Under the pieces are notes generated by a model. That model saw nothing but the letters and a program-made list of their open reading frames with translations, had not been told where the DNA came from and did not search any database. A stretch of 20,184 nucleotides of DNA from CAIKAP01 sp964574605. GTDB taxonomy: Bacteria; Verrucomicrobiota; Verrucomicrobiia; Palsa-1439. Positions within the stretch are counted from its first letter, which is position 1; every line of letters begins with the position of its first letter. The DNA is taken from the NCBI GenBank assembly GCA_964574605.1, contig CAZNOK010000085.1:1-20184 (forward strand), written 5' to 3'. The position numbers and the translations under genes were made by a program. Below, in pieces: positions 6,950 through 13,849 of this stretch.

Positions 6950-6955
6950 TCCTCC
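6950..6955 (-). promoter_or_regulatory. Strong ribosome binding site for the GHMP kinase
   Basis: On the minus strand the sequence GGAGGA lies 9 nt upstream of the GTG at 6940. It decides the start in favour of GTG over the ATG at 6988. Most other genes in this window lack such a clear Shine-Dalgarno site. Confidence 0.7.
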
Positions 6956-6981
6956 GAATCTGTTGCCACAACACATTTCTC

Positions 6982-7000
6982 GCTTCATTTCAAATGAAGC
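6982..7000. promoter_or_regulatory. 19-bp perfect palindrome, possible operator
   Basis: GCTTCATTT and AAATGAAGC flank a single C, giving 9-bp perfect arms. The site is in the divergent spacer between the GHMP kinase (start 6940) and recR (start 7122). It is A/T-rich, unlike the GC-rich repeats elsewhere in the window, and looks more like a dimeric regulator site. No regulator gene is nearby and no promoter boxes could be fixed around it. Confidence 0.4.
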
Positions 7001-7121
7001 TTTCTACGCAATTCCCGCATCGAGTCGCAAGTCAATTGTTTTCGGCGGGCAAGTGATGTCGTGCTCGACGGGTGGGGGCGTCGCGCTTGCGTTCGAGGTT
7101 GGGAATGTGTAGATAACTGTC

Positions 7122-7718
7122 ATGGATTATCCGAAACCAGTTCAAGATTTGATTGCGCAACTGGCGCGGTTGCCGGGCATTGGGAAACGCAGCGCGGAGC
7201 GGATTGCGCTGCATTTGTTGAAGGCGGTGCCGGAAGTGAGCCGTCAATTGGCGCAGGCCGTTCTCGATACGAAGGCGCGAATCCGCAACTGCTCGCGGTG
7301 CGGCAGCTACACGGAAGCGGATCCCTGTGCGATCTGTTCGAGCGCCACGCGCGACCAACATTCGATCTGCGTCGTGGAAAGTCCCGGCGATATTCTGTTG
7401 CTGGAGAAGGCGGGAGCGCACAAAGGCGTCTATCACGCGTTGATGGGACGGATTTCGCCACTCAATGGTGTCGGTCCGGAACATATCCGGAGCGCGGCGC
7501 TGGTGGAACGTGTGAAGCAGGAGAAGCCGACCGAAGTGATTCTGGCGCTGGGCGCCGACGTGGAAAGCGAGGCCACGGCTCATTACCTTGCCGAACAACT
7601 CCGTCCACTCGGCGCAAATGTCACGCGCATCGGGCTTGGCCTGCCGGCGGGCAGCGCGTTGGAGGCGGCGGACGAAGTCACGCTCTCGCAATCGCTCGCG
7701 GGCCGGCGCAAGATGTGA
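7122..7718 (+). CDS. recR: Recombination mediator RecR
   Basis: RecR works with RecF and RecO to load RecA on gapped DNA. The product (198 aa, normal length) has the N-terminal helix-hairpin-helix LARLPGIGKRSAERIALHLL (14-33) and a C4 zinc finger with C57, C60, C69 and C72. A Toprim domain (from about 80, with VVESPGDILLLEKAG and GVYHALMGRISPLNGVGP) and a C-terminal ring-forming segment follow. The ATG at 7122 has only a weak ribosome site. The gene is separated from ybaB by about 2.5 kb of inserted material, and a 5' remnant of a second copy lies at 5525-5616. The next gene begins 4 nt after the stop. Confidence 0.96.
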   Translation: MDYPKPVQDLIAQLARLPGIGKRSAERIALHLLKAVPEVSRQLAQAVLDTKARIRNCSRCGSYTEADPCAICSSATRDQHSICVVESPGDILLLEKAGAHKGVYHALMGRISPLNGVGPEHIRSAALVERVKQEKPTEVILALGADVESEATAHYLAEQLRPLGANVTRIGLGLPAGSALEAADEVTLSQSLAGRRKM

Positions 7719-7722
7719 TGTT

Positions 7723-8925
7723 GTGGCAGTGAAAGCGCCCGGCGTCATCGTTATCGGTGGCTACATCAACGGTCTCGGCTTGGTGCGCGCGTTGTCGGCG
7801 CGCGGGATTCCGACGGCGGTCATCGCGACGAAAGCGTACGACATCGCGCACCGCTCGTGCTGTGTTGTCTCCAGCGGAGCCGCGCTTGACGTGGACGAAC
7901 GACCGGAGTCGCTTTTGGAACTGTTGGATCGCCGGGCAGCGGAGTGGGCAGGTTGGGCATTGTTGCCATCGAACGACGAGGCTCTGGCTGCATTGGCGCA
8001 GCATCGGGAATCACTGTCGCGCACGCACTGCGTGATGGCACCCTTGTGGGATGTGGCGCAGTACTTTCTCGACAAGGGTAAGATGCAGGGGTTGGCGGAA
8101 TCGGTTGGGGTGACCATGCCGTGCTGTTATGGTGAGGCGAAAGCGCCGGTTCCGGACGTGGGATTTCCTGTGCTCGTAAAACCGGTGCTGGGATACAAGT
8201 TTGCGCCGCGTTTCGGCTGCAAACTGTTCGTCGCCCGCAACCGTGCAGAACTGGAGTCATTCGTGGCGCAGGTGTCGAAGGCGAATGTTCCGTGTTTGTT
8301 GTACGAGCACATTCCCGGTCGCGATTCTGACATTTACGTTTACTGCGTGTACATGGACGGCAAGGGCGAACCGAGCGCAGGGCTCACGATGCGGAAGCTG
8401 CGCCAGAGTCCGCCGTTCTTCGGTGTGACCCGTGTGGCGGAAATCGTGCCAGAGGAAGCGGGTCTGCGCGAGGCGACCGTCGAGATGCTTCGTCGTGTCG
8501 GCTTTCGCGGCATGGCAGAGGCAGAGTTCAAGCGGGATGAGCGGGACGGCAGATTCCGTTTCTTGGAGATCAATGGCCGGTCAATCCTGCCGAATTCGTT
8601 GCTGCGTCGGGCAGGTTTGGATTTGGGATGGATGGCGTGGTCCGACTACGTTGAAGGGCGTGCGGAGTCAGCCCATCCCAACGGATGGCCCGGTGTTTGG
8701 GTCAACCTGCACGCTGACTTTGCGTATTCGACGGTGTATCGTCGTTGCGATCCGATCGGTTTGCGGGAGTTTCTCGCGCCGTATCGCCGACCGGTGATTG
8801 AGGCGGTCTGGTCGTTGCGGGACCCGCTTCCGTTCCTGACGCAGTGGGCGCGCACCGTGAGACGACCGCGCGGAACTTGTTCCCCGAACCACGCTTCAAT
8901 TCCGTCCGTTGCTCCGTCTCGATGA
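7723..8925 (+). CDS. ATP-grasp carboxylate-amine/thiol ligase-like enzyme
   Basis: The product (400 aa) is an ATP-grasp protein of the COG3919 type. These enzymes activate a carboxylate as acyl-phosphate and join it to an amine or thiol; their substrates are mostly unknown. Visible features are the N-terminal PGVIVIGGYINGLGLVRAL nucleotide-binding-like fold (6-24), the ATP-grasp lysine strand GFPVLVKPV (about 146), the acidic YEHIPGRDSDIYVY (about 194-207), and the metal-binding FLEINGRS (about 281). The start is GTG 7723 or GTG 7729, just after the recR stop at 7718, so translation is probably coupled. Relatives often sit in surface-polysaccharide loci with CapK-like and FemAB-like genes. 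The last 224 nt overlap the convergent CapK-like gene. The final 20 or so residues look non-family. Confidence 0.75.
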   Translation: MAVKAPGVIVIGGYINGLGLVRALSARGIPTAVIATKAYDIAHRSCCVVSSGAALDVDERPESLLELLDRRAAEWAGWALLPSNDEALAALAQHRESLSRTHCVMAPLWDVAQYFLDKGKMQGLAESVGVTMPCCYGEAKAPVPDVGFPVLVKPVLGYKFAPRFGCKLFVARNRAELESFVAQVSKANVPCLLYEHIPGRDSDIYVYCVYMDGKGEPSAGLTMRKLRQSPPFFGVTRVAEIVPEEAGLREATVEMLRRVGFRGMAEAEFKRDERDGRFRFLEINGRSILPNSLLRRAGLDLGWMAWSDYVEGRAESAHPNGWPGVWVNLHADFAYSTVYRRCDPIGLREFLAPYRRPVIEAVWSLRDPLPFLTQWARTVRRPRGTCSPNHASIPSVAPSR

Positions 8926-10126
8926 TCGCGTCAGCGCCGAGCAGTTGCCGCAATTGAGGCAAGGCGCGCTCGACGGCGCGACGGAACGCCGCCGCGTCCA
9001 CGGTCACCAGAGTCAGCGTGAAACGTCGCAACTCGTGCTGGATGAGTTGGTACTGGAGCACCTCGCGGTTGCCCTTGAACACCTGCCAGACGGCGCGCGG
9101 ATGAATCTGCCGGCCATCGGCCAACGGCAGGATGTCCTCCACGCGTCCCTCCAATTCGGAGAGCAACCGGAACGTGCGTCCGCACGGACACGCTTCGGCC
9201 GACATCACAGCGAGATCGCCAATGGGATAATTCAGGAGCACGGTGGCGCGGTTGATGAGATTGCTGATCACGATCCGTCCTTCTGCGATGCGGACGTGGC
9301 AGAGGTCTTCGTGAAGGTGAAAGCCGCGTCGCTCTTCGCAGAAGAAGCCGATTTTGAATGACTCGACGGCGTTGTAGCGCGACATCACAGGGATGCCGAA
9401 TTCACGCTCGATGAGGTCACGCGCGCCGTGCGGCAACGCCTCGCCCATATACATCACGAGCTTTGGCGGATGGAGTTTGAGACCGCGCGCACTGACCGTC
9501 CGAAAGAACAACGCGATCCAGCCGCCGTACCCAACAAGGATGTCGGGGCGCTCGCGGTTGGCAAGCTCAACGATGTTCTCGATTGGTTCCAGCAGCGATA
9601 CCGTTCGTCGTCGCGGACGGACGGGCAACATCGTGTTCTGCTCGTAGAACGCGATGACTTTCTTGAACGTGGAAGTGTCGTAGCCGACGTAAAGTTCCTT
9701 CGGCCGGAATGAGCCGCAAAGGCGGTTCACCGGCTCGCGTTCGCGCTCGCCGTAGGAAATATTGGCGAGCAGTGAGTGATGGTCATGGTGAATCTCGATC
9801 GGCGTTCCCGTCGAACCACTTGTGAGGAAGGAAAGAGTATGGCGCACATTGTCCGCCACGAAAAGTCGGGGCTGTGCTCGGATAAGTTCCTTGTCAAGCA
9901 GCGGCAAACGGTCCAAATCGGCGGCGCACTTGATGGCGTGCGGATCAATCCCTTCGCGGGCAAACCAGTCGCGATAGTACGGGACATGCCGGACTGCGTG
10001 TCGCACGATGTCGCGGATGCGTTGATCGCGGAGCGCGTCAAGTTTCTCGCGAGACAAGAATGGAACCCGTCGTTGTCCGGGCAAGTGCGCTGCGATGACT
10101 GCGCTGCCATGAAGTTTACGGATCAT
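8702..10126 (-). CDS. CapK/PaaK-like adenylate-forming enzyme
   Basis: The product (474 aa) belongs to the phenylacetate-CoA ligase/CapK branch of the ANL adenylating superfamily. The AMP-binding P-loop is LTSGSTGTPIEI (101-112). The MYMGEALP and YPIGDLAVM segments correspond to the later adenylate and ribose-binding motifs, and CPCG is a typical feature of this branch. Members adenylate a small carboxylic acid. CapK-like ones occur in capsule and exopolysaccharide loci, and the substrate here cannot be told. The family fold ends near KFRAVVSRC (about residue 420). The remaining 54 residues are proline/threonine/arginine-rich and are encoded opposite the end of the ATP-grasp gene. The ATG overlaps the stop of the upstream dehydrogenase as ATGA, indicating one operon with coupled translation. 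Confidence 0.82.
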   Translation of the reverse strand: MIRKLHGSAVIAAHLPGQRRVPFLSREKLDALRDQRIRDIVRHAVRHVPYYRDWFAREGIDPHAIKCAADLDRLPLLDKELIRAQPRLFVADNVRHTLSFLTSGSTGTPIEIHHDHHSLLANISYGEREREPVNRLCGSFRPKELYVGYDTSTFKKVIAFYEQNTMLPVRPRRRTVSLLEPIENIVELANRERPDILVGYGGWIALFFRTVSARGLKLHPPKLVMYMGEALPHGARDLIEREFGIPVMSRYNAVESFKIGFFCEERRGFHLHEDLCHVRIAEGRIVISNLINRATVLLNYPIGDLAVMSAEACPCGRTFRLLSELEGRVEDILPLADGRQIHPRAVWQVFKGNREVLQYQLIQHELRRFTLTLVTVDAAAFRRAVERALPQLRQLLGADAIIETEQRTELKRGSGNKFRAVVSRCAPTASGTEAGPATTRPPQSPVGDTARETPANRSDRNDDTPSNTQSQRAG

Positions 10127-11217
10127 AGAAGGAACGGCGCGCCGGAGCCGTGGCAGACGGCGCGAATGTCCTCGACCACGGCGCGTGACAACGGAATCCC
10201 GGAGTTGCTGCGCTCTGCGTACGCCGCGCGTTCCGGATCGCCCGCGACCAGCACCGGCTGCGATGAATCGAGCGGTTTCGTAGTGCGCAGATCGTTCATC
10301 AGATCATCAACATCCTCCGGGAAACCGTCGCGGAACTGCCGGGGATCAAGCGCGAGGAAGAAGTGCCCGACTCGTTCCGTGGTGCCGGAGAGCAACGTCG
10401 CGAGAATCTGCATCGCCGTAGCGAGGCCATAGCCTTTGTGCGCACCGAGCGGTGTGAGCCGTCGGAGTGCGGCGGCGCGACGCGGGTTGGTCACGGGGTA
10501 ACCGTTGGCGTCGAGCGCCCAACCGACCGGGATTGAGTCACCATTGCGCCAGGCTTCAATCAACCGGCCGATGGGCACTGTGCTGGTCGCCATGTCGAGA
10601 AGGAACGGCTCATTGCGGACTGCGGGCGCTGCGAAGGCGATGGGGTTGGTGCCGAGTTTTGCTTCGACTCCGCGCGTCGGCACGACCGCAGGCTCGGCGG
10701 TGTCGGTCGTGGCGATCCCAATTAGGCCGGATTGCGCGGCGAGCAACGCATACGAACCGGCAGCGCCGAAATGGCCGGAGTTGCGGACGGCAACCGCGCC
10801 CAGCCCGGTGTCGCGGCATTTGGCGGCTGCGAGTCGCATCGCCATGTCGGCGGGGACGTGGCCGAGTCCGCCGCCGCCGTCGAGCAGAGCTGTGGTTTGA
10901 CTTTCGCGGACAAGTTCGATCTTCGGGGTCATCGTCAGATGTCCCGCCTGCAAGGCTCGGTGGTAGTGCAACAACATGGCGCAGCCGTGGGAATCAAACC
11001 CGTGCATGTCGGCGTACATCAGGTAGTCCAGCGTGATGGCTGCGTGTTCCTTGGACATGCCCCACGCATCGAGGATGGTAGCCATTTGCTGCCGGAGCAT
11101 TTCCGGAACAACAACCTTGCGCGGCCACCAGCCAAGCACCGGAACACCGAGTCTGTCCACGACCAATGAAATCGTCCACAACGGTCCAGAGGTTTGCCAT
11201 GTTGTGCCGAATTTCAT
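10123..11217 (-). CDS. LDH2-type (malate/L-lactate/ureidoglycolate) dehydrogenase
   Basis: The product (364 aa) is a member of the NAD(P)-dependent LDH2/MDH2 oxidoreductase family, unrelated to classical lactate dehydrogenase. Family signatures are ADMHGFDSHGCAML (about 64-77), GLGHVPADMAM, AVRNSGHFGAAGSYALLA, LGTNPIAFAAPA, and LGAHKGYGLATAMQILATLLSG. These enzymes oxidise 2-hydroxyacids, or reduce 2-oxo or imine acids; the substrate cannot be read from sequence. I chose the ATG at 11217, 31 nt after the sulfotransferase stop. The family usually begins near VVPEMLRQQM, so about 30 N-terminal residues are extra, and a start nearer 11115 remains possible. It overlaps the CapK-like gene by ATGA. 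The pairing suggests that the hydroxyacid and the adenylated acid may belong to one modification route. Confidence 0.82.
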   Translation of the reverse strand: MKFGTTWQTSGPLWTISLVVDRLGVPVLGWWPRKVVVPEMLRQQMATILDAWGMSKEHAAITLDYLMYADMHGFDSHGCAMLLHYHRALQAGHLTMTPKIELVRESQTTALLDGGGGLGHVPADMAMRLAAAKCRDTGLGAVAVRNSGHFGAAGSYALLAAQSGLIGIATTDTAEPAVVPTRGVEAKLGTNPIAFAAPAVRNEPFLLDMATSTVPIGRLIEAWRNGDSIPVGWALDANGYPVTNPRRAAALRRLTPLGAHKGYGLATAMQILATLLSGTTERVGHFFLALDPRQFRDGFPEDVDDLMNDLRTTKPLDSSQPVLVAGDPERAAYAERSNSGIPLSRAVVEDIRAVCHGSGAPFLL

Positions 11218-11248
11218 GGGGCGGATTCTAGAGGCATGCCAAGGCCAG

Positions 11249-12100
11249 TCAATCCCGTATCTCGAACTCGTAGCCATCGAGGAACGGATACGATCTCGCC
11301 CGTTCCTGCACTTCCTGCACGAGTGACGCCGGCCACAGCATTTTCCTACGGGTGTACGTCGGCGCGGCAAACACGATGCGGCAACAGTCCTCCAAATAGC
11401 CGGGGTAGAGTTCCAAACCGAGAAAGGCGCACAGATTCGTCAACACCTGTGCCGGCTCGCGGAGCATGGTCTCGTGACGCAGGGTGATCAGTTCACTCGG
11501 CTCGCAGATACCCGCCAGCATCGAGGTGGTTTTGCAGTGGGAGAAATAGTAGTCGGCGCTCTCCGCAAGCGGCCACCGCTCGGCAATCGAGATGGCGCTG
11601 ATATTGTCGAACGGGTTGCGCACGACGTGGATCAGCCGCAGGGGAACACCGACCAACGCACGGACGCGCTGCAGGAAGTCTGAGTGCGCCGCAATGCAGC
11701 GTGTCACGGCGCCGCCCCGTTTGTCGCCGATCACGCGCAACGTTGCGAAGCGTCCTTGCCACTGACGGGGAACCTGATAGCGATAATTGCTGGTGTTGCC
11801 GCGCAGGTTGAACCAGTACGCGCGCGCCAAGATGCGGGAGTAGAGTTCTGCCCGTGTGCATCCATCCAAGATGAATTGCGGCGCGTTCAATTCGTGAGCG
11901 ATGACCGCGTCGCGATGGGCGTTCAGCATGGCTCCGATGACGCTGTGCCCGCTGCGCGGATAACCGACAAACAAGCAGAACGCGGCCACGCGATCAAAAT
12001 CAGCCCGGTAGCGGCGGCGTGCCCACGCGCTCCAAACATCTTGGTGGAGCCGATAGATGGCGTCTTTCAACCGTCCACTTTGACCAGAGCCTTTGTTCAT
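11249..12100 (-). CDS. PAPS-dependent sulfotransferase-like protein
   Basis: The product (283 aa) carries the PAPS 5'-phosphosulfate loop FVGYPRSGHSVIGAML (44-59) and the 3'-phosphate motif LIHVVRNPFDNISAIS (156-171), both typical of sulfotransferases. Such enzymes move sulfate from PAPS to a sugar or small-molecule hydroxyl. GHS at the loop end differs from the usual GTS/GTT, so the exact activity is uncertain. I chose the ATG at 12100; a TTG at 12109 would add three residues. It is the first gene of a minus-strand set with the dehydrogenase (31-nt gap) and the CapK-like gene, so sulfation and acyl modification may act on the same molecule. That is inference. Confidence 0.78.
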   Translation of the reverse strand: MNKGSGQSGRLKDAIYRLHQDVWSAWARRRYRADFDRVAAFCLFVGYPRSGHSVIGAMLNAHRDAVIAHELNAPQFILDGCTRAELYSRILARAYWFNLRGNTSNYRYQVPRQWQGRFATLRVIGDKRGGAVTRCIAAHSDFLQRVRALVGVPLRLIHVVRNPFDNISAISIAERWPLAESADYYFSHCKTTSMLAGICEPSELITLRHETMLREPAQVLTNLCAFLGLELYPGYLEDCCRIVFAAPTYTRRKMLWPASLVQEVQERARSYPFLDGYEFEIRD

Positions 12101-12108
12101 GGGACGCA

Positions 12109-12137
12109 ATTCTATGTCAATAACATTGACTTGTGAA
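12109..12137 (-). promoter_or_regulatory. Candidate promoter with internal palindrome for the sulfotransferase operon
   Basis: On the minus strand TTCACA (12132-12137) and TAGAAT (12109-12114) are 17 nt apart, close to sigma-70 boxes. The spacer holds GTCAAT-AAC-ATTGAC (12116-12130), a 6-bp inverted repeat that could be a repressor site. Transcription would start near 12102, only a couple of bases before the ATG at 12100, giving a nearly leaderless message. This fits the lack of a ribosome site there. Confidence 0.35.
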
Positions 12138-12161
12138 TCGAATCCGGGAAAAAGTGACCGT

Positions 12162-13154
12162 ATGAACGTTCGTGGAAAATCTTATCGGGCGGTCTGGATG
12201 GAAGGCCGCAACGTCGTTGTGATTGACCAGCGGTTGTTGCCGCACCAGTTTAAGCTGTTGCGGTTGCGCAACCATCGCGAGACGGCTGAAGCGATTCGCA
12301 ATATGACAATCCGCGGCGCTGGCACCATTGGCGCGACGGCGGCGTACGGGATGGCACAAGCGTTTCTGGAAGGTGTTGCGCTCAGCAAAGCGTATGAGAC
12401 ACTGGTGACAACACGCCCGACCGCAGTGGACCTCAAACACGCGCTCGACCGTGTGCTGATTGAGGCGCACGACGCGAAGTCGGCGGTCGCGGTCGCTGAG
12501 CGGATTGCAAACGAATACGTTGAGCGAATGAAACGGATCGCGAAGATTGGCCTGCCGTTGATTCCGTGCAAGGGCAGGGTACTGACGCACTGCAACGCGG
12601 GTTGGCTGGCCATCGTGGACTGGGGGAGCGCCACGGCGCCGATTTACGCGGCGCACCGCAAGGGACGAGGTGTGTTTGTCTGGGTGGACGAAACGCGGCC
12701 CCGGTGTCAGGGAGCGCATCTTACGAGTTGGGAACTACTGAACGAAGGCGTGCCGCACAAGGTCATCGCCGACAACGCCGCGGGACATTTCATGAGGCGC
12801 GGTAACGTGGATCTGTGCATTGTCGGAGCCGACCGCATCGCTGCCAACGGCGACACGGCGAACAAACTCGGCACGTACGAGAAGGCCGTGCTCGCGAAAG
12901 AGAACGGCATTCCGTTCTACATCGCCGCGCCGAGTTCGACGATTGACCCACATTGTCCGAACGGTGACGCGATTCCCATCGAGGAGCGGAGCGAGGACGA
13001 AGTTCACTTCATTTGTGGCGTTCGCGTGACACCGCGCGGTGCGCGCGCCACGAATCCCGCGTTTGATGTGACGCCTGCCAAGTACATTACCGGCATCATC
13101 ACCGAGCGTGGGATTCTCAAGCCGTCCGAGGTGCGAAAGCTGTGGAAGCGGTAA
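12162..13154 (+). CDS. mtnA: MtnA-like sugar-1-phosphate isomerase
   Basis: The product (330 aa) belongs to the methylthioribose-1-phosphate isomerase/eIF2B-alpha family. It has the phosphate-binding IRGAGTIGATAAYG (50-63), the catalytic cysteine in LTHCNAG (C144) and the catalytic aspartate in IVGADRIAANGDTANKLGT (D224). The family opens the ring of 5-methylthioribose-1-phosphate to the ribulose form in methionine salvage; close relatives act on 5-deoxyribose-1-phosphate or ribose-1,5-bisphosphate. I chose the ATG at 12162 (MNVRGKSYRAVW), which fits the family N-terminus; upstream in-frame starts would run into the divergent sulfotransferase. No other salvage gene (mtnB, mtnC, mtnD, mtnK) is in the window. 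The overlapping HAD phosphatase gene may supply the next step. Confidence 0.88.
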   Translation: MNVRGKSYRAVWMEGRNVVVIDQRLLPHQFKLLRLRNHRETAEAIRNMTIRGAGTIGATAAYGMAQAFLEGVALSKAYETLVTTRPTAVDLKHALDRVLIEAHDAKSAVAVAERIANEYVERMKRIAKIGLPLIPCKGRVLTHCNAGWLAIVDWGSATAPIYAAHRKGRGVFVWVDETRPRCQGAHLTSWELLNEGVPHKVIADNAAGHFMRRGNVDLCIVGADRIAANGDTANKLGTYEKAVLAKENGIPFYIAAPSSTIDPHCPNGDAIPIEERSEDEVHFICGVRVTPRGARATNPAFDVTPAKYITGIITERGILKPSEVRKLWKR

Positions 13155-13744
13155 TCTTTGACCTAGGCAACGTATTGTTGCCGTTCAACTGGGACATCGC
13201 AGCGGACAAGTTCTGTGCCCGCACCGGGCGAACCCGTCGCGAGCTTGATGATTACATGATGACGACGCCGTTCACGATCCAGTTGTCGCTCGGACAGATC
13301 ACGAAGGAGGAATACTACCGGATTGTCGCGCACGATTTCGGATTTGACGGAGGCTACGAGGAGTTCGCGTTGATGTGGTCGGATATTTTCACAACCGATG
13401 ACCAGATGATCGCGCTGGCTGAACAACTGAAGGGGCGCTTGCGGCGGTTCATCCTGTCGAACACCAACGCCATCCACACGGAGTTCATTTCCAGCCATTA
13501 CCCATTTGTTTGCGCATTTGATGGGTTGATTCTCTCGCACGAGGTCGGGTTGATGAAACCGGATCGTCGTATTTACGAACTGGTGCTCGGGCGGTACACG
13601 CTGAACGCGTCCGACGTGGTCTTCATTGACGATATACTGATCAACGTTGAGGCCGCGGAAGGTGCGGGATTGCGGGGAATTCATCATCGGGATTTCGAGA
13701 GGACGCGAGAGGAGTTGACGAAACTCGGTGTTGCCGGTATATAG
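13142..13744 (+). CDS. HAD-superfamily sugar-phosphate phosphatase-like protein
   Basis: The product (200 aa) is a HAD subfamily IA hydrolase of the YihX kind. Motif I is IFDLGNVLL (5-13) with nucleophile D7; the second Asp of DxD is replaced, as in the YihX/DLGNV group. Motif II is LSNTNA (105-110), motif III lysine is in LMKPDRRIY (K139), and motif IV is VVFIDDILINVEAA (159-172). Such enzymes remove phosphate from small sugar phosphates. The GTG at 13142 lies inside the last codons of the mtnA-like gene (13-nt overlap), so both proteins are made from one message. Action on the MtnA product or substrate is an inference. Confidence 0.85.
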   Translation: MEAVIFDLGNVLLPFNWDIAADKFCARTGRTRRELDDYMMTTPFTIQLSLGQITKEEYYRIVAHDFGFDGGYEEFALMWSDIFTTDDQMIALAEQLKGRLRRFILSNTNAIHTEFISSHYPFVCAFDGLILSHEVGLMKPDRRIYELVLGRYTLNASDVVFIDDILINVEAAEGAGLRGIHHRDFERTREELTKLGVAGI

Positions 13745-13762
13745 ACGCGCGCCCATTTCGGT

Positions 13763-13837
13763 TCCGCAGTAGCTCAATGGTGGAGCGAGTGACTGTTAAT
13801 CACTAGGTTGTAGGTTCGAGTCCTACCTGCGGAGCCA
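13763..13837 (+). tRNA. tRNA-Asn (anticodon GUU)
   Basis: The cloverleaf is complete. The acceptor is TCCGCAG/CTGCGGA with discriminator G, the D arm is GCTC/GAGC, and the anticodon stem is AGTGA/TCACT with loop CTGTTAA (anticodon GTT). The T arm is GTAGG/CCTAC with loop TTCGAGT, and CCA is encoded (75 nt). It stands only 12 nt from the end of the convergent restriction-modification operon, a usual place for island insertion. Confidence 0.95.
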
Positions 13838-13849
13838 CTTTTCTTTTGC

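Noticed and set aside
4595..7121. A transposon or insertion sequence carrying the PIN-like gene and kinase
   Set aside because: No transposase, terminal inverted repeats at both ends or target-site duplication could be found; the insertion mechanism is left open.
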